Position numbers and translations under genes: made by a program
Shown here: in pieces, positions 1 through 5,559 of the stretch
Numbering within the stretch: position 1 is the stretch's first letter
How the letters are laid out: every line of letters starts with the position of its first letter
Notes under the pieces: generated by a model
What the model was told of the DNA's origin: nothing
Database searches by the model: none
What the model saw: the letters and a program-made list of their open reading frames with translations, nothing else
Origin: Candidatus Bathyarchaeota archaeon
GTDB lineage: Archaea; Thermoproteota; Bathyarchaeia; Bathyarchaeales; Bathycorpusculaceae
Direction: 5' to 3'
Assembly (NCBI GenBank): GCA_030673805.1
Contig: DAOVIH010000050.1
Location: 1-7,720 of the forward strand
Length of the DNA stretch: 7,720 nucleotides

Positions 1-203
1 AAAAAAATTAATTCTATAATTGATGCGCCAAATCCGAGCAGATAAATTGTAAGGTTAGTGCGCCCCAGTGTAGCGAACATTTCTTCGATGTTGACGAAAA
101 GCAATAGATACGCAACAAAGATTGCTAGACCTAATGCGATGAACGGGATAGTTCTCTTCAGAATCGTTTTTCTCTTAATAATTGGGTTGGAATCCAAAAA
201 CAT
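1..203 (-). CDS. Flippase-like membrane protein (UPF0104 / LPG-synthase TM type), 3' end missing
   Basis: An open frame reads leftward from ATG at 203 and leaves the window still open, giving about 67 residues. It begins MFLDSNPIIKRK, with a basic N-terminus. A hydrophobic helix follows (about residues 20-39, IPFIALGLAIFVAYLLLF), then a short polar stretch (NIEEMFATLGRTN) and the start of a second helix. This order is typical of the N-terminus of archaeal flippase-like / lysylphosphatidylglycerol-synthase transmembrane proteins, often found near glycosyltransferases and linked to lipid or glycolipid handling. A family 2 glycosyltransferase is divergently placed 477 bases away, which fits. No other in-frame ATG or GTG lies just upstream, so ATG 203 is preferred. 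There is no clear Shine-Dalgarno site, and a TATA box lies at 261-270. The family call rests on the N-terminus only; any polytopic protein with a similar start is possible. Confidence 0.55.
   Translation of the reverse strand, partial: MFLDSNPIIKRKTILKRTIPFIALGLAIFVAYLLLFVNIEEMFATLGRTNLTIYLLGFGASIIELIF
184..197. repeat. 14-base repeat GGGTTGGAATCCAA, copy 1
   Basis: This is identical to 513-526. The last 11 bases form a palindrome, TTGGA-A-TCCAA. This copy lies inside the first codons of the flippase-like gene, encoding part of its LDSNP stretch on the minus strand. Confidence 0.5.
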
Positions 204-249
204 CCCGTCGGCTAAATGATGATTTTTTTGCTTTCTTAAGACTCTTAGG

Positions 250-263
250 TAGCCGTTAGGCTA
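250..263. repeat. Inverted repeat TAGCC-GTTA-GGCTA at the flippase-gene promoter
   Basis: The 5-base arms are perfect around a 4-base centre. The repeat overlaps the downstream edge of the TATA box, where an archaeal repressor would block polymerase. A related repeat, AGCCT-GAGTT-AGGCT, lies at 323-337, and both contain GTTAGGCT (255-262 and 330-337). A role as regulator site is inference. Confidence 0.35.
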
Positions 264-270
264 TATTTAA
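261..270 (-). promoter_or_regulatory. TATA box for the flippase-like gene
   Basis: Read on the minus strand this is TTAAATATAG, a good archaeal TATA box. Its centre predicts a transcript start near 240, giving a leader of about 35 bases before ATG 203. It abuts an inverted repeat at 250-263 that could be an operator. Confidence 0.5.
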
Positions 271-512
271 CGTTATTTGTAATATTGAAAAGCGGAAATC
301 TAGTGATATGTGATAACCCGAGAGCCTGAGTTAGGCTGATCCAGTAAATGACGATGATTGGTGGGTTTCGACGAAGGGTACTCCAGAGATCACAAACTAC
401 TGTACTGAATCTTATGTTACGTGGTGTTTGTTTGAAATCTTACTTTTTTGGGGTGCGCCAAAGGGAGTCAAGCAAACTCTTATTTTTATGATCTGTTAAA
501 GTATCTTAATTC

Positions 513-526
513 GGGTTGGAATCCAA
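513..526. repeat. 14-base repeat GGGTTGGAATCCAA, copy 2
   Basis: This is an exact copy of 184-197, 329 bases away and in the same orientation, here in non-coding DNA. In both copies ACAT follows within three bases, so on the minus strand each is preceded by an ATGT. It may be a decayed duplicate of the flippase gene start, or a protein-binding site. Confidence 0.5.
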
Positions 527-669
527 GACATTGATATGAAAAAATTATGAGATCTGCGATGGCGACAAACGGGGCTTTGTGGTGTTTTCGTGGGATAGTG
601 AAGGATGACTCAGTCAGTGCTTTTAATCCATTTCCGATGACTTCCTCGTTTCGGGATAAAACAGGGTTT

Positions 670-674
670 GGTGA
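670..674 (+). promoter_or_regulatory. Ribosome binding site deciding the TTG start of the glycosyltransferase
   Basis: GGTGA matches the archaeal anti-Shine-Dalgarno sequence and ends 6 bases before TTG 681. An in-frame TAG at 678-680 sits directly before that TTG, so no earlier start is possible. Confidence 0.7.
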
Positions 675-680
675 CACTAG

Positions 681-1412
681 TTGCAGAATGCAGAAGTCGA
701 TGTGGTTGTAATAACAAAAAACAGTGAACGGATCTTACGGAAATGTCTAAACTCAGTTTATGTCAACCTTCCGGTTAAAACCTTGATTATTGTTGATGGT
801 TATTCAACGGACAAAACCTTGTCGATAGTGGATGATTTTCAGAAGAAATACGGAAATGTGCTTTTGATTTTGGACAAAGGAAACAGAGCTACAGCGAGAC
901 AGAAAGGACTGGATAAAGTGAGTACTGATTGGTTTGTGTTTGTTGATAGTGACGTTGTTTTGTGTGATGGTTGGTTTGAGAAGGCTCAGAAATATGTTCA
1001 GGAAGATGTGGGTGCTATATGGGGTATCGAAGTTTGGTCAACCATCCGAGATCTGTCTGTCTTAAAGATTTTCCTTTGGTTAACAAGAAAGATATTTGAA
1101 GTTAGGGGTGGAACACATGATACGTTGGTTCGTCGTGACTCAATAGTAGGTATGAGAATTCCCAGCAATTTGCACGTTTTTGAGGATGCTTACATTAAAG
1201 ATTGGATCGAAAAAAAAGGTTGGAAGGTAGTTGCTTGTTACAATCCTTTTTGTATTCATCATAGAGCACAAGATGTTTATACCCTCAAGGGAAGCATCGA
1301 GATATTAGCAGAGGTTTTTCGATATGGCAGCCTCAGACTCCTCGGTAGATTGTTTTTCCTATCCGGGTTTTACGTTGCTTATGTAACGTATCAGTTCCTC
1401 TCAAACAAGTAA
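681..1412 (+). CDS. Glycosyltransferase family 2
   Basis: This 243-residue protein is an inverting GT-A glycosyltransferase, expected to move a sugar from a nucleotide- or lipid-linked donor at the cytoplasmic face of the membrane. The N-terminal strand VDVVVITKNS (residues 6-15) and the nucleotide-binding motif VDGYSTDKT (38-46) are typical. The metal-binding DXD is DSD at 89-91, preceded by the usual WFVFV strand. An ED pair in FEDAYIKDW (about 167) may supply the catalytic base region. The last 25 residues are hydrophobic and may touch the membrane, though there is no long multi-helix tail. The start is TTG, fixed by an upstream in-frame stop and a good GGTGA site. The divergent flippase-like gene suggests a shared role in glycan or glycolipid assembly. 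The acceptor and donor sugar cannot be read from the sequence. Confidence 0.88.
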   Translation: MQNAEVDVVVITKNSERILRKCLNSVYVNLPVKTLIIVDGYSTDKTLSIVDDFQKKYGNVLLILDKGNRATARQKGLDKVSTDWFVFVDSDVVLCDGWFEKAQKYVQEDVGAIWGIEVWSTIRDLSVLKIFLWLTRKIFEVRGGTHDTLVRRDSIVGMRIPSNLHVFEDAYIKDWIEKKGWKVVACYNPFCIHHRAQDVYTLKGSIEILAEVFRYGSLRLLGRLFFLSGFYVAYVTYQFLSNK

Positions 1413-1476
1413 ACCTGGGTAACTGTCAAATTTAAGATTGTCAAGATACGTGTTCTTCACCTCTTCTGTCTCGCAA

Positions 1477-1483
1477 TTTTTTT
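1477..1483 (+). terminator. T-tract terminator of the glycosyltransferase gene
   Basis: A run of seven T residues lies 65 bases after the stop codon in a pyrimidine-rich stretch, without an obvious hairpin. This is the usual archaeal form. It lies between convergent genes. Confidence 0.45.
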
Positions 1484-1487
1484 AATG

Positions 1488-2495
1488 TTAGTTTTTTGCG
1501 AGAGCTCTCCAAAGATGGTCAGATAAAGGTCGAACTAATTCCTCTTCTAATTTGTTTCTCCTAACTATGAAGCGGTGGTTATCCTTCAAAAACTCGCCAA
1601 TAATGGTTGCTTCAATGTGTTTCCGGTTCAACTCTTCAATTATCTCAAGTGTATACTTTTCTTCAGCGGCTATCAAAAGTGCACCTGAACTAATGAGTTG
1701 TAGTGGGTCAATCTCGAAAAAACTGCAGATTTTCAAGGTTTCCTGTCGAATTGGAATCTCCCGTTCATGGACTCTCACGCCTAGGTTCGAGGCGTCTGCC
1801 ATTTCATGGATTCCCCCGAATATTCCTCCTTCAGTTGGATCATGCATGGCGTGAACTCCGCCTGTTCTGTAGGCTGTCAAAGCTTCTTCAACAATGCTTA
1901 TTTGTCTGTAAAGATTCTTTGCGTTTTGTAGTTCTTTGTCATTCATCTTTCTTCTAAGTTGGTGTTCTTTTTCCGCCGCCAAAATTGCGGTGCCTTCGAT
2001 TCCAGCGCTCTTAGTGAGGATCAGCTTGTCCCCAGGTTTTCCTCCCTGCGCAGTTACATATTCTCCTTTTTTCGCAATTCCCACAGCACAGCCTACAATT
2101 ATGTGTTTAGTCAGTCCAGGCGTTACTTCGCAGTGTCCCCCTGCTATTGCAATTCCCAAGTGTGTAGCAGCCTCGTTCATTTGGTTGCAGATGGTTTCAA
2201 CTGTTTTTCTGGTAGAGTCCTTTGCCAGCATCAGACAAGAAAAGAAAAAAGCTGGTTCAACACCGAAGGTAGCTACGTCATTAGCATTAATATTCACAGC
2301 AAGCCAGCCGCTTCTTTCAACTGCCCCAGTAATTGGGTCCATCGAAACTATCATCGATTTGTTTCCTAAGTCTATAATTGCCCCGTCAATTCCAGCCGTG
2401 GGGCCAAGAACAACTCCTTGGTTTTCAACACCTAGGTTTTCGAAGACAACTCGCTTTAGGATATCTACAGGGATTTTTCCGGGTGGCAGTCTCAT
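1488..2495 (-). CDS. AIR-synthase-family protein, HypE-like
   Basis: This 335-residue protein has the two-domain fold of PurM/HypE/SelD/ThiL enzymes, which use ATP to activate a substrate. The N-terminal AIRS domain (about 30-140) shows GPTAGIDGAII with D37, SMDPITGAVE with D53, NANDVATFGVEP (70-81) and GGHCEVTPG (119-127). The AIRS_C domain (about 150-310) carries HDPTEGGIFGGIHEMA (218-233). The pattern is closest to archaeal HypE-like 'hydrogenase maturation factor' proteins. The C-terminus ends in ALAKN and lacks the cysteine-ended tail on which true HypE makes its thiocyanate. No hydrogenase or other hyp gene is in view, so a different substrate is likely. The ATG start has AGAGGAG 5 bases upstream. 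The gene follows the ECF S-component gene by 30 bases with no promoter between, so the two are probably one operon. ThiL or SelD identity is less likely from the motifs. Confidence 0.8.
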   Translation of the reverse strand: MRLPPGKIPVDILKRVVFENLGVENQGVVLGPTAGIDGAIIDLGNKSMIVSMDPITGAVERSGWLAVNINANDVATFGVEPAFFFSCLMLAKDSTRKTVETICNQMNEAATHLGIAIAGGHCEVTPGLTKHIIVGCAVGIAKKGEYVTAQGGKPGDKLILTKSAGIEGTAILAAEKEHQLRRKMNDKELQNAKNLYRQISIVEEALTAYRTGGVHAMHDPTEGGIFGGIHEMADASNLGVRVHEREIPIRQETLKICSFFEIDPLQLISSGALLIAAEEKYTLEIIEELNRKHIEATIIGEFLKDNHRFIVRRNKLEEELVRPLSDHLWRALAKN

Positions 2496-2500
2496 GCTGA

Positions 2501-2507
2501 CTCCTCT
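2501..2507 (-). promoter_or_regulatory. Ribosome binding site of the AIR-synthase-family gene
   Basis: Minus-strand AGAGGAG ends 5 bases before ATG 2495. It lies in the 30-base gap after the ECF gene, supporting translation from a shared transcript. Confidence 0.6.
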
Positions 2508-2525
2508 CTTAAGGATTGTTGTGAA

Positions 2526-3296
2526 CTATTTCTTAAGTTGTGGGAAGCTACGTCTGACTATTCTTACTACCGGCAACGCGATGACTAGTCCAATCAACAT
2601 CTGTCCTATATTCACCGGAATTTCGGCTAATGCTAAAACTTCAATGCCAAATAGTGGGTATAGAACAAATCTTTGGTAGAGATAATAACCTGTTACCATT
2701 GTTGCTCCTCCTATGAGCATTGTGAATACTGACCAGCCTAGTTCGGGTTCCAACTTGAAGCCTGATAGAGTTATCAATAAGACTACTAATGCTCCTATTA
2801 CGTACCAAAACTGTGGTGGAACATAAAAAACGATGTTTGGGGTTGAAGGTGGGGGTATCCCTATTGAGAATTCAACTATTCCGCTGTAGTATAATGCTCC
2901 AATCGCAGCTAAAGTGATCCCGACAACTAGACCTGTTAGAAATGTGAAGATCTTCCAATTGAAACTAGATTGAAATTTAGGTGTTTTTAGGCCTAAAAAA
3001 CCGGTGACTCCCCCTTCAACTGCCTTTATTAAAAGAGTTGCTGGCGCGTAGTAAGGAAATCCTAACAACAAATCAGCTAACATTGACCCGACCCCTCCGC
3101 TGATGGATCCGACTAGTGGTCCGAAGAGCAAAGCTGCAGTGTATACCATGCTTTCCCCAATATTGAAGAAGCCTCTTGTTTGAGGAACATAAATGGAGAA
3201 CATCATGGTTGTTGCTGTTGTTAGTGATGTGAAAATAGCGATAATTGCTATTTTGAAAGCTGGAGATGAAAGGGTTTGGTGAGACAAAACACCCAC
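2526..3296 (-). CDS. ECF-type transporter substrate-binding (S) component
   Basis: This 256-residue integral membrane protein has about six or seven hydrophobic helices (about 14-34, 46-66, 68-99, 113-136, 162-179, 188-207, 226-246). The block FNIGESMVYTAALLFGP followed by GSISGGVGSMLADLLLG (44-79) is the hallmark of ECF S components. So is the C-terminal EIPVNIGQMLIGLVIALPVV (225-244). S components bind a vitamin or similar small ligand and work with a shared EcfT/EcfA energising module, none of which is in this window. The protein is longer than the usual 170-200 residues. The extra length includes a proline-rich segment at about 138-162 (IGIPPPSTPN, YVPPQFW). The start is GTG 3296, nearly leaderless behind a TATA box at 3326-3331; TTG at 3287 is an alternative. 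The ligand is unknown. The operon partner is the HypE-like protein. Confidence 0.82.
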   Translation of the reverse strand: MGVLSHQTLSSPAFKIAIIAIFTSLTTATTMMFSIYVPQTRGFFNIGESMVYTAALLFGPLVGSISGGVGSMLADLLLGFPYYAPATLLIKAVEGGVTGFLGLKTPKFQSSFNWKIFTFLTGLVVGITLAAIGALYYSGIVEFSIGIPPPSTPNIVFYVPPQFWYVIGALVVLLITLSGFKLEPELGWSVFTMLIGGATMVTGYYLYQRFVLYPLFGIEVLALAEIPVNIGQMLIGLVIALPVVRIVRRSFPQLKK

Positions 3297-3301
3297 TGTA
3301 G

Positions 3302-3323
3302 TAGTATAGTTGTAACTGTACTA
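3302..3323. promoter_or_regulatory. Operator-like 22-base near-palindrome at the ECF promoter
   Basis: The left half is TAGTATAGTTG and the right half TAACTGTACTA. Nine of the eleven opposed base pairs are complementary; the exceptions are the central pair and 3307/3318. It starts 2 bases downstream of the TATA box and covers the predicted transcript start, the classic place for a dimeric archaeal repressor. Binding by the winged-helix fusion encoded just upstream is inference. Confidence 0.5.
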
Positions 3324-3325
3324 AT

Positions 3326-3337
3326 CTTAAACCTTTT
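3326..3337 (-). promoter_or_regulatory. TATA box with purine-rich BRE for the ECF/AIR-synthase operon
   Basis: On the minus strand this reads AAAAGGTTTAAG, a purine-rich BRE followed by a TATA-like TTTAAG. The predicted transcript start near 3302 lies about 6 bases before GTG 3296, so the mRNA would be almost leaderless. This agrees with the lack of a Shine-Dalgarno site. Confidence 0.5.
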
Positions 3338-3353
3338 GTTGTCTATCACAAAA

Positions 3354-4751
3354 CTACAAAAGGATCTTCAAATCGTTTATTGCCTGCAATACCTTTCTTC
3401 CTCTATCAGTTATTCTGAAAAACTTCTTCACGTCTTTTTCGTAACCAACGATTAACCCTTTTCCTGAAAGCTCGTTTAAATGTTGGTAAACTGCTCCTCT
3501 GGTCATCGTTTTCCCAAGTTTCTTCCATAAATCATAGCCATATGTGTCTTCTCCGCTTAGGATTTTGAGGATCTTCTCTTTTGTACTTATTTCCAGTCCT
3601 AAGACCGCTGTTTTCCGTTTTTTGGTTAGGGCTTGCAGTACATCTGTTGCTTTCAAGCCACTCCCCGTAATTAAACACGCAACACTCTCGTGACTTCCAA
3701 CTTCTTTGTTATGGACAAGTTTGGTTAGCGCCGCGATGCTTGCTGAACTTGCTGGTTCAGCAAAGAGTCCTTCTAGTTTTGCTATCTGGAGCTCAGTCGC
3801 CAGAATCTCTTCGTCAGTAACAGTTAGGGCCAAACCCCCAGACTCCTTTATGGCCTTGATCGCCAATTCCCCCTGCATAGATTCGACCATCAGGATAGCG
3901 AGAGCACGGGTGAAGGGCTTATTTTTCTTCAATCTAGGTTTTCCCCGAGTTATTGTTTCAACTATTCCCGCACACCCCTCTGGCTGTACTCCAACAATTT
4001 TTGGCACTCTCTTAGTGAGTCCAAGCTGTTTGAGTTCCTTGAATCCTTTCCACACTGAATAGATAGTTCCTCCGCTGCCCATGGGAACAAAGAACCATTC
4101 TGGAACACCCCGTTGCTCAAAAACTTCATAAGCAATCGTCTTCTGTGCTTCAATCACAAGAGGATTCAACTCTGCAGTCGCCTGATACCAACCTGTCTCA
4201 ATAGCAACAGCCTCAGCCTTGCTGATCGAATCGTCAATCACATCGCCGAATTCTTCTATAACCGCATCGTAAACAAGCATCTGAGCTAGTTTTCCTACAT
4301 CAACAGCCTCCGGAACGATCACGTGGCAAATCAACCCAGCGTTTGCGGAATAAGCGGCTAACGAAGCACCCAGATTGCCGTTAGTAGCGCATATCAACGT
4401 GTCAAAGCCAAGATCTATGGCATTTGAAGTCAAGAGAGCTGCTGCCCGGTCCCTATACGAGTTAGTTGGATTACGTGTTTCGTCCTTAAGGTATAATTCA
4501 TTTAGGCCAATGGTTTTTGCGAGCCTTTTGGCTTTATGCAATGGCGTTCCCCCCTCTCCTAAACTGATTAGGGTTTTAGTGGGTGGCAGCATCTTCTTAT
4601 ATCTCCAAAAACCCAATGATCCTGAGAACTTGATTTTGCTTTCTCCACGTAGCTCAGTTAGGACTTCTAAGGGGCCAGCGCATTTTTCACATCTAGCTTT
4701 TAAGGGAAAAGTTGGAAAACGCATACCACACTTAATGCATTCAAGCGTCAA
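3354..4751 (-). CDS. Threonine-synthase-like fold-type II protein fused to a winged helix; PLP lysine replaced by arginine
   Basis: This 465-residue protein has three parts. Residues 1-30 are a zinc ribbon (C5, C8, C21, C24), as in archaeal threonine synthases. Residues 45-380 are a fold-type II PLP domain: LGEGGTPL (64-71), the asparagine loop ATNGNLGAS (122-130), the phosphate-binding GSGGT (225-229), EGLFAEPASSAS (327-338) and TGSGLK (362-367). The PLP-lysine motif, normally NPTGSFKDR, is NPTNSYRDR here, so R100 (codon AGG, 4452-4454) takes the lysine's place. Residues 386-465 form a PadR/ArsR-like winged helix (TKEKILKIL, YGYDLWKKL, TRGAVYQHLNELSGKGLI, KFFRITDRGRKVL). Threonine synthase makes threonine from phosphohomoserine; without the lysine this copy may be inactive and act as a ligand-sensing regulator. 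The start is TTG 4751 behind AAAGGGG, with an in-frame stop (4764-4766) just upstream; the first ATG would cut the zinc ribbon. Whether R100 is a family trait, I cannot say. Confidence 0.82.
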   Translation of the reverse strand: MTLECIKCGMRFPTFPLKARCEKCAGPLEVLTELRGESKIKFSGSLGFWRYKKMLPPTKTLISLGEGGTPLHKAKRLAKTIGLNELYLKDETRNPTNSYRDRAAALLTSNAIDLGFDTLICATNGNLGASLAAYSANAGLICHVIVPEAVDVGKLAQMLVYDAVIEEFGDVIDDSISKAEAVAIETGWYQATAELNPLVIEAQKTIAYEVFEQRGVPEWFFVPMGSGGTIYSVWKGFKELKQLGLTKRVPKIVGVQPEGCAGIVETITRGKPRLKKNKPFTRALAILMVESMQGELAIKAIKESGGLALTVTDEEILATELQIAKLEGLFAEPASSASIAALTKLVHNKEVGSHESVACLITGSGLKATDVLQALTKKRKTAVLGLEISTKEKILKILSGEDTYGYDLWKKLGKTMTRGAVYQHLNELSGKGLIVGYEKDVKKFFRITDRGRKVLQAINDLKILL

Positions 4752-4758
4752 GTTTTTT

Positions 4759-4765
4759 CCCCTTT
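4759..4765 (-). promoter_or_regulatory. Ribosome binding site deciding the TTG start of the fusion gene
   Basis: Minus-strand AAAGGGG ends 7 bases before TTG 4751. The in-frame TAA at 4764-4766 excludes any earlier start, and the next ATG is codon 10, inside the zinc ribbon. Confidence 0.5.
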
Positions 4766-4890
4766 ATTGAAGCACATCTGTGAACTCGATATTCTATGTT
4801 CTTTCATGCATTTCTTCTTTTTCCAAGAACTTGAGGACAAGAGGAAAATCTAAAAGGAAGTGCATTGTTGATAATAGCCGTTAAGAGTTG

Positions 4891-5280
4891 ATGGATATGA
4901 GCAAAGATCAAGTTAGGGAAGATCCAATTAAAATGCACAAAGACGCCAATAATCTAATGGAGAATGGCGAATATGAGACCGCTAGAGAGCTTTTCCTCAG
5001 AACCGCTGAACTGTACACGAAGAAGCAGAATTTCTTTGATGCTACGACCCTGCTTTACAAGGCTGGAGAATGTGGGTTTGCCTTGAAAGAATACGAAACG
5101 GCAATTAAGCATTTCAGCCAATCAGCTGAACTCTCCTTCCAGAAAGGATTTGATCGATTCGGAGTAAGTGCCTTGGAATACGAGAGAGACTGTCACAACG
5201 CATTAGGTAACAAAGCAAAAACAGAAGAATTAGAAGGCAAAATCAAAGAAGTGAAAGAGGAACTGGCAAAAGCCTTCTAA
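4891..5280 (+). CDS. Small TPR-repeat protein
   Basis: This is a 129-residue, highly helical soluble protein. Repeated helix pairs match the TPR pattern: DANNLMENGEYETARELF (18-35) with TAELYTKKQNFFDA; then LLYKAGECGFALKEYETAIK (54-73) with HFSQSAELSFQKGFDRFGVS; then a capping helix ending in a lysine/glutamate-rich tail (107-129). TPRs are protein-docking scaffolds, and such stand-alone proteins are common in archaea without a known partner. The ATG at 4891 is chosen. TTG 4888 just before it and ATG 4897 are alternatives, and no strong Shine-Dalgarno site settles the matter. A weak TATA-like ATCTAAAA at 4848-4855 would give a short leader. The gene is divergent from the fusion gene and 279 bases from the E1-like gene, so an operon with either is not indicated. 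Confidence 0.8.
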   Translation: MDMSKDQVREDPIKMHKDANNLMENGEYETARELFLRTAELYTKKQNFFDATTLLYKAGECGFALKEYETAIKHFSQSAELSFQKGFDRFGVSALEYERDCHNALGNKAKTEELEGKIKEVKEELAKAF

Positions 5281-5330
5281 AAAGGTGCTTTGCTAACCAT
5301 TAAAGGCTATGACATAGTCCAATCTTATCG

Positions 5331-5348
5331 TTTCTTTGTTTCATTTTT
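5331..5348 (+). terminator. T-rich terminator of the TPR gene
   Basis: TTTCTTTGTTTCATTTTT lies 50 bases after the stop codon, with no hairpin, as expected for archaeal termination. Confidence 0.4.
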
Positions 5349-5484
5349 GCGTTGAGCGAAATCAACTAATATACTTTCTGTTATCATTCCGCAGCAATAC
5401 CGTACAGTTCTGCATTATGTCTACGCTTTTTAAGTACGGACGATAAGAATTCTGAAGATGTTGATACTCTGGAGAATGTAAGAA

Positions 5485-5520
5485 ATATCTGCAGAAATAG
5501 TTGACAAAAAAGGCAGATAT
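5485..5520. repeat. 8-base inverted repeat flanking the E1-like gene promoter
   Basis: ATATCTGC (5485-5492) and GCAGATAT (5513-5520) are perfectly complementary across 20 bases. The right arm overlaps the TATA-like box of the downstream gene. The left arm also belongs to the palindrome TCTGCAGA (5488-5495). It may be a two-site operator; this is inference. Confidence 0.35.
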
Positions 5521-5522
5521 AG
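5515..5522 (+). promoter_or_regulatory. TATA-like box for the E1-like gene
   Basis: AGATATAG predicts a transcript start near 5543, about 17 bases before TTG 5560. That leaves room for the GGGAG ribosome site at 5551-5555. Confidence 0.4.
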
Positions 5523-5550
5523 TTATGATTAACTAAGACTCTATGACAGA

Positions 5551-5555
5551 GGGAG
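5551..5555 (+). promoter_or_regulatory. Ribosome binding site deciding the TTG start of the E1-like gene
   Basis: GGGAG ends 4 bases before TTG 5560. No other start codon lies between the upstream in-frame TAA (5530-5532) and this TTG. The first ATG is codon 20. Confidence 0.55.
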
Positions 5556-5559
5556 CATA

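Larger units (their letters stand above)
204..680. other. Gene-poor divergent intergenic region
   Basis: This stretch of 477 bases lies between the leftward flippase-like gene and the rightward glycosyltransferase gene. It holds the flippase promoter (261-270), two related inverted repeats (250-263, 323-337), the second copy of a 14-base repeat (513-526) and the glycosyltransferase ribosome site (670-674). Possible weak outer pairing of AACCC (315-319) with GGGTT (363-367) encloses the second inverted repeat, so a structured RNA cannot be excluded. I found no tRNA, SRP RNA, RNase P RNA or convincing C/D-box pattern. Short open frames exist on both strands between 486 and 711, but none shows recognisable protein features. 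Confidence 0.5.

Noticed and set aside
216..409. C/D-box-like signals (ATGATGA at 216, CTGA at 336 and 405, GATGAT at 353)
   Set aside because: The spacing does not give a compact C-D'-C'-D guide RNA of 50-65 bases, and no terminal stem brackets the boxes.
486..677. Minus-strand open frame of 63 codons between the flippase-like and glycosyltransferase genes
   Set aside because: It starts with GTG on top of the glycosyltransferase ribosome site, has no recognisable motif, and a competing plus-strand frame (547-711, 54 codons) covers the same bases. A decayed gene is possible but unsupported.
547..711. Plus-strand open frame of 54 codons overlapping the glycosyltransferase start
   Set aside because: No ribosome site, no family resemblance, and it overlaps the real gene start by 31 bases.
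1552..2679. Several long plus-strand open frames opposite the AIR-synthase-family and ECF genes
   Set aside because: They are shadows of well-conserved minus-strand genes and encode no recognisable motifs.
5324..5447. CTTATCGT / ACGATAAG inverted repeat about 110 bases apart in the gap before the E1-like gene
   Set aside because: Eight-base arms at this distance are expected by chance, and neither lies at a promoter.
5367..5504. Open stretch after TAA 5367 ending in TGA near 5502, with a protein-like second half (STDDKNSEDVDTLENVR)
   Set aside because: It contains no ATG, GTG or TTG in frame, so it is not an intact gene; a short remnant cannot be shown without homologs.
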